Shown: one piece after another, positions 62,929 to 64,000 of the stretch
How the letters are laid out: each line of letters opens with the position of its first letter
Position numbering within the stretch: position 1 is the first letter of the stretch
Source: JAHDHW01 sp963793295
GTDB taxonomy: Bacteria > Bacteroidota > Bacteroidia > Chitinophagales > Saprospiraceae
Reading direction: 5' to 3'
NCBI GenBank assembly: GCA_963793295.1
Contig: CAWBZX010000013.1
Location: forward strand, 496,001-560,000
DNA length: 64,000 bases
Made by a program: the position numbers and the translations under genes
Notes under the pieces: model-generated
Seen by the model: the letters and a program-made list of their open reading frames with translations, nothing else
Databases searched by the model: none
Told to the model about the DNA's origin: nothing

Positions 62929-64000
62929 ATGCGTTTTATAATAAAGATTTTCTTGATTTCGACATTATTCTTATTTGCTGCAAGTATGGTTGCACAAACG
63001 GATTACACGACCCGTAAAACAGCAACCGGCAAGGTTAAGAAGATTTATGGAAAAGGGATGGAGTATGTTATTCAGAACAATAATGAAAAGGCGATAGGAG
63101 AATTTGAGAAGGCTCTGAAAATTGACCCAACTTTTATTGATGCACAAATACAATGGTCAGCGATGAATTATGAGCTTAAAAACTTCGAAAATGCTGAGCT
63201 TGGATTTCAAAAGGTGCTGGAAATCGATCCGAAATATAATCCCAAAGTTTATTATACTTTAGCCATCACAAAAAAACAATTAGGAAAATACGACGAAGCT
63301 GCCAGCTTTTTTCAGCAATACCTCGAATCAGGCTCAAAGAATAAAACGCTTCTAGTAAAAGCTGATTATCAAGCAAAAAGTTGCCGCTTAATAGATGATG
63401 CGAAAAACAATCCGGTGCCATTTGTGCCGATTAATTTAGGGCCAAATATTAATACAACAAATTCTGAGTATCTGCCTTCGCTTACAGTTGATGGGCAAAC
63501 ATTGGTGTATACCGTCAGAATAGGTATGAATGAAGACTTTTATTACAGTAGTAAAGCGAATGGAGAATGGCAAAAAGGAGAACCCATCATTGCGCTTAAT
63601 ACTCAGGAAAATGAAGGTGCTCAAAATGTATCCGCTGATGGGAAATTAATTGTTTTCACGGATTGTGGAGGACGCAGAGGTTATGGAAGCTGTGATATCT
63701 TTTATTCCGAAATTCAAAATGGACAATGGACCCCAGCAAAAAATATCGGTCGCCCAATCAATAGTTCAAATTGGGAATCCCAACCTTCGCTTTCTGCTGA
63801 CGGCCGGGAGATTTATTTTTGCTCTTCCAGATCAGGTGGTTTTGGAGAAAGTGACATTTGGGTGAGTCGCCGAAAGGAAGATGGTACATGGGAAGAACCT
63901 GAAAATCTGGGTGATAAAATTAACACTCCTTTGGCAGAGCAATCACCTTTTATCCACCCGGATGGTCAAACCTTATATTTCAGTTCGATGGGATTACCAG
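62929..64000 (+). CDS. Exported TPR-PD40 protein, probably OmpA-family (PorE-like), cut by window edge
   Basis: The first 357 residues of a longer protein. Signal peptide (about 1-22, AASMVAQ), TPR region (about 35-150; GEFEKALKIDPTFIDAQIQW), then PD40/WD40-like propeller repeats from about 165 (YLPSLTVDGQTLVYT, ESQPSLSADGREIYFCSS, EQSPFIHPDGQTLYFSS). This order is that of PorE-like proteins of the type 9 secretion system, which end in an OmpA peptidoglycan-binding domain; that end lies beyond base 64000, so the assignment is inferred. Confidence 0.8.
   Translation, partial: MRFIIKIFLISTLFLFAASMVAQTDYTTRKTATGKVKKIYGKGMEYVIQNNNEKAIGEFEKALKIDPTFIDAQIQWSAMNYELKNFENAELGFQKVLEIDPKYNPKVYYTLAITKKQLGKYDEAASFFQQYLESGSKNKTLLVKADYQAKSCRLIDDAKNNPVPFVPINLGPNINTTNSEYLPSLTVDGQTLVYTVRIGMNEDFYYSSKANGEWQKGEPIIALNTQENEGAQNVSADGKLIVFTDCGGRRGYGSCDIFYSEIQNGQWTPAKNIGRPINSSNWESQPSLSADGREIYFCSSRSGGFGESDIWVSRRKEDGTWEEPENLGDKINTPLAEQSPFIHPDGQTLYFSSMGLP

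Overview
The window reads as chromosomal DNA of a Bacteroidota bacterium, plausibly of the Saprospiria (the class is inference). Supporting signs are the promoter form TTG-N19/20-TAnnTTTG seen upstream of several genes, the near absence of Shine-Dalgarno sequences, TonB-dependent receptors with carboxypeptidase-regulatory-like N-termini, lipoproteins and OmpA/PD40 proteins, and AT-rich intergenic DNA. No insertion sequence, prophage or CRISPR array was found.

Layout. 1-5 kb: a partial type 2 IPP isomerase (minus), then the translation operon rplM-rpsI-rpsB-tsf closed by a perfect 15-bp terminator, pyrH, and convergent comF. 5-19 kb: a DegS-like protease, an HD protein, an ECF sigma factor with a short anti-sigma-like partner, prfA, a 1163-aa outer-membrane protein, an MBL hydrolase, rnhB, an OmpA protein, an unknown membrane protein, a YwqG-like protein and a transglutaminase-like protein. 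19.5-35.5 kb: the most distinctive region, a same-strand island for oxidised sugars. It holds a ThuA/sugar-dehydrogenase-propeller/PKD/cytochrome c gene broken by clustered lesions, a 1235-aa cytochrome c/PA14/propeller/DUF1080 fusion, an MFS transporter, two Gfo/Idh/MocA oxidoreductases (one Tat-exported), a second DUF1080 lipoprotein, a sugar isomerase/epimerase and a TonB-dependent receptor. Together these suggest uptake and 3-keto-glycoside processing with electrons passed to c-type haem.

35.5-49 kb: mixed housekeeping and envelope genes (YCII lipoprotein, TMEM220, HAD phosphatase, TonB C-terminal protein, outer-membrane barrel, kynureninase, bestrophin, DsbA-like protein, O6-alkylguanine-DNA alkyltransferase, an MtfA-like protein that has lost catalytic residues), tRNA-Phe(GAA), and clpB, whose reading frame carries four apparent +1 shifts. 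A small unknown protein lies directly upstream of clpB. 49-64 kb: M14 carboxypeptidase, a lipoprotein, a formate/nitrite-type channel, a metallophosphoesterase, a TRAP transporter whose binding protein is convergent to its permeases, a cupin, pth, a radical SAM/SPASM protein, a TPR protein, a DAHP synthase-chorismate mutase fusion, and the start of a TPR-PD40 protein cut by the window edge. Four gaps above 400 bp hold only regulatory or repeat-like structure, including a 16-bp perfect inverted repeat at 60270-60424.

Limits: all homology calls come from motif recognition by eye; no database search or profile scan was run.
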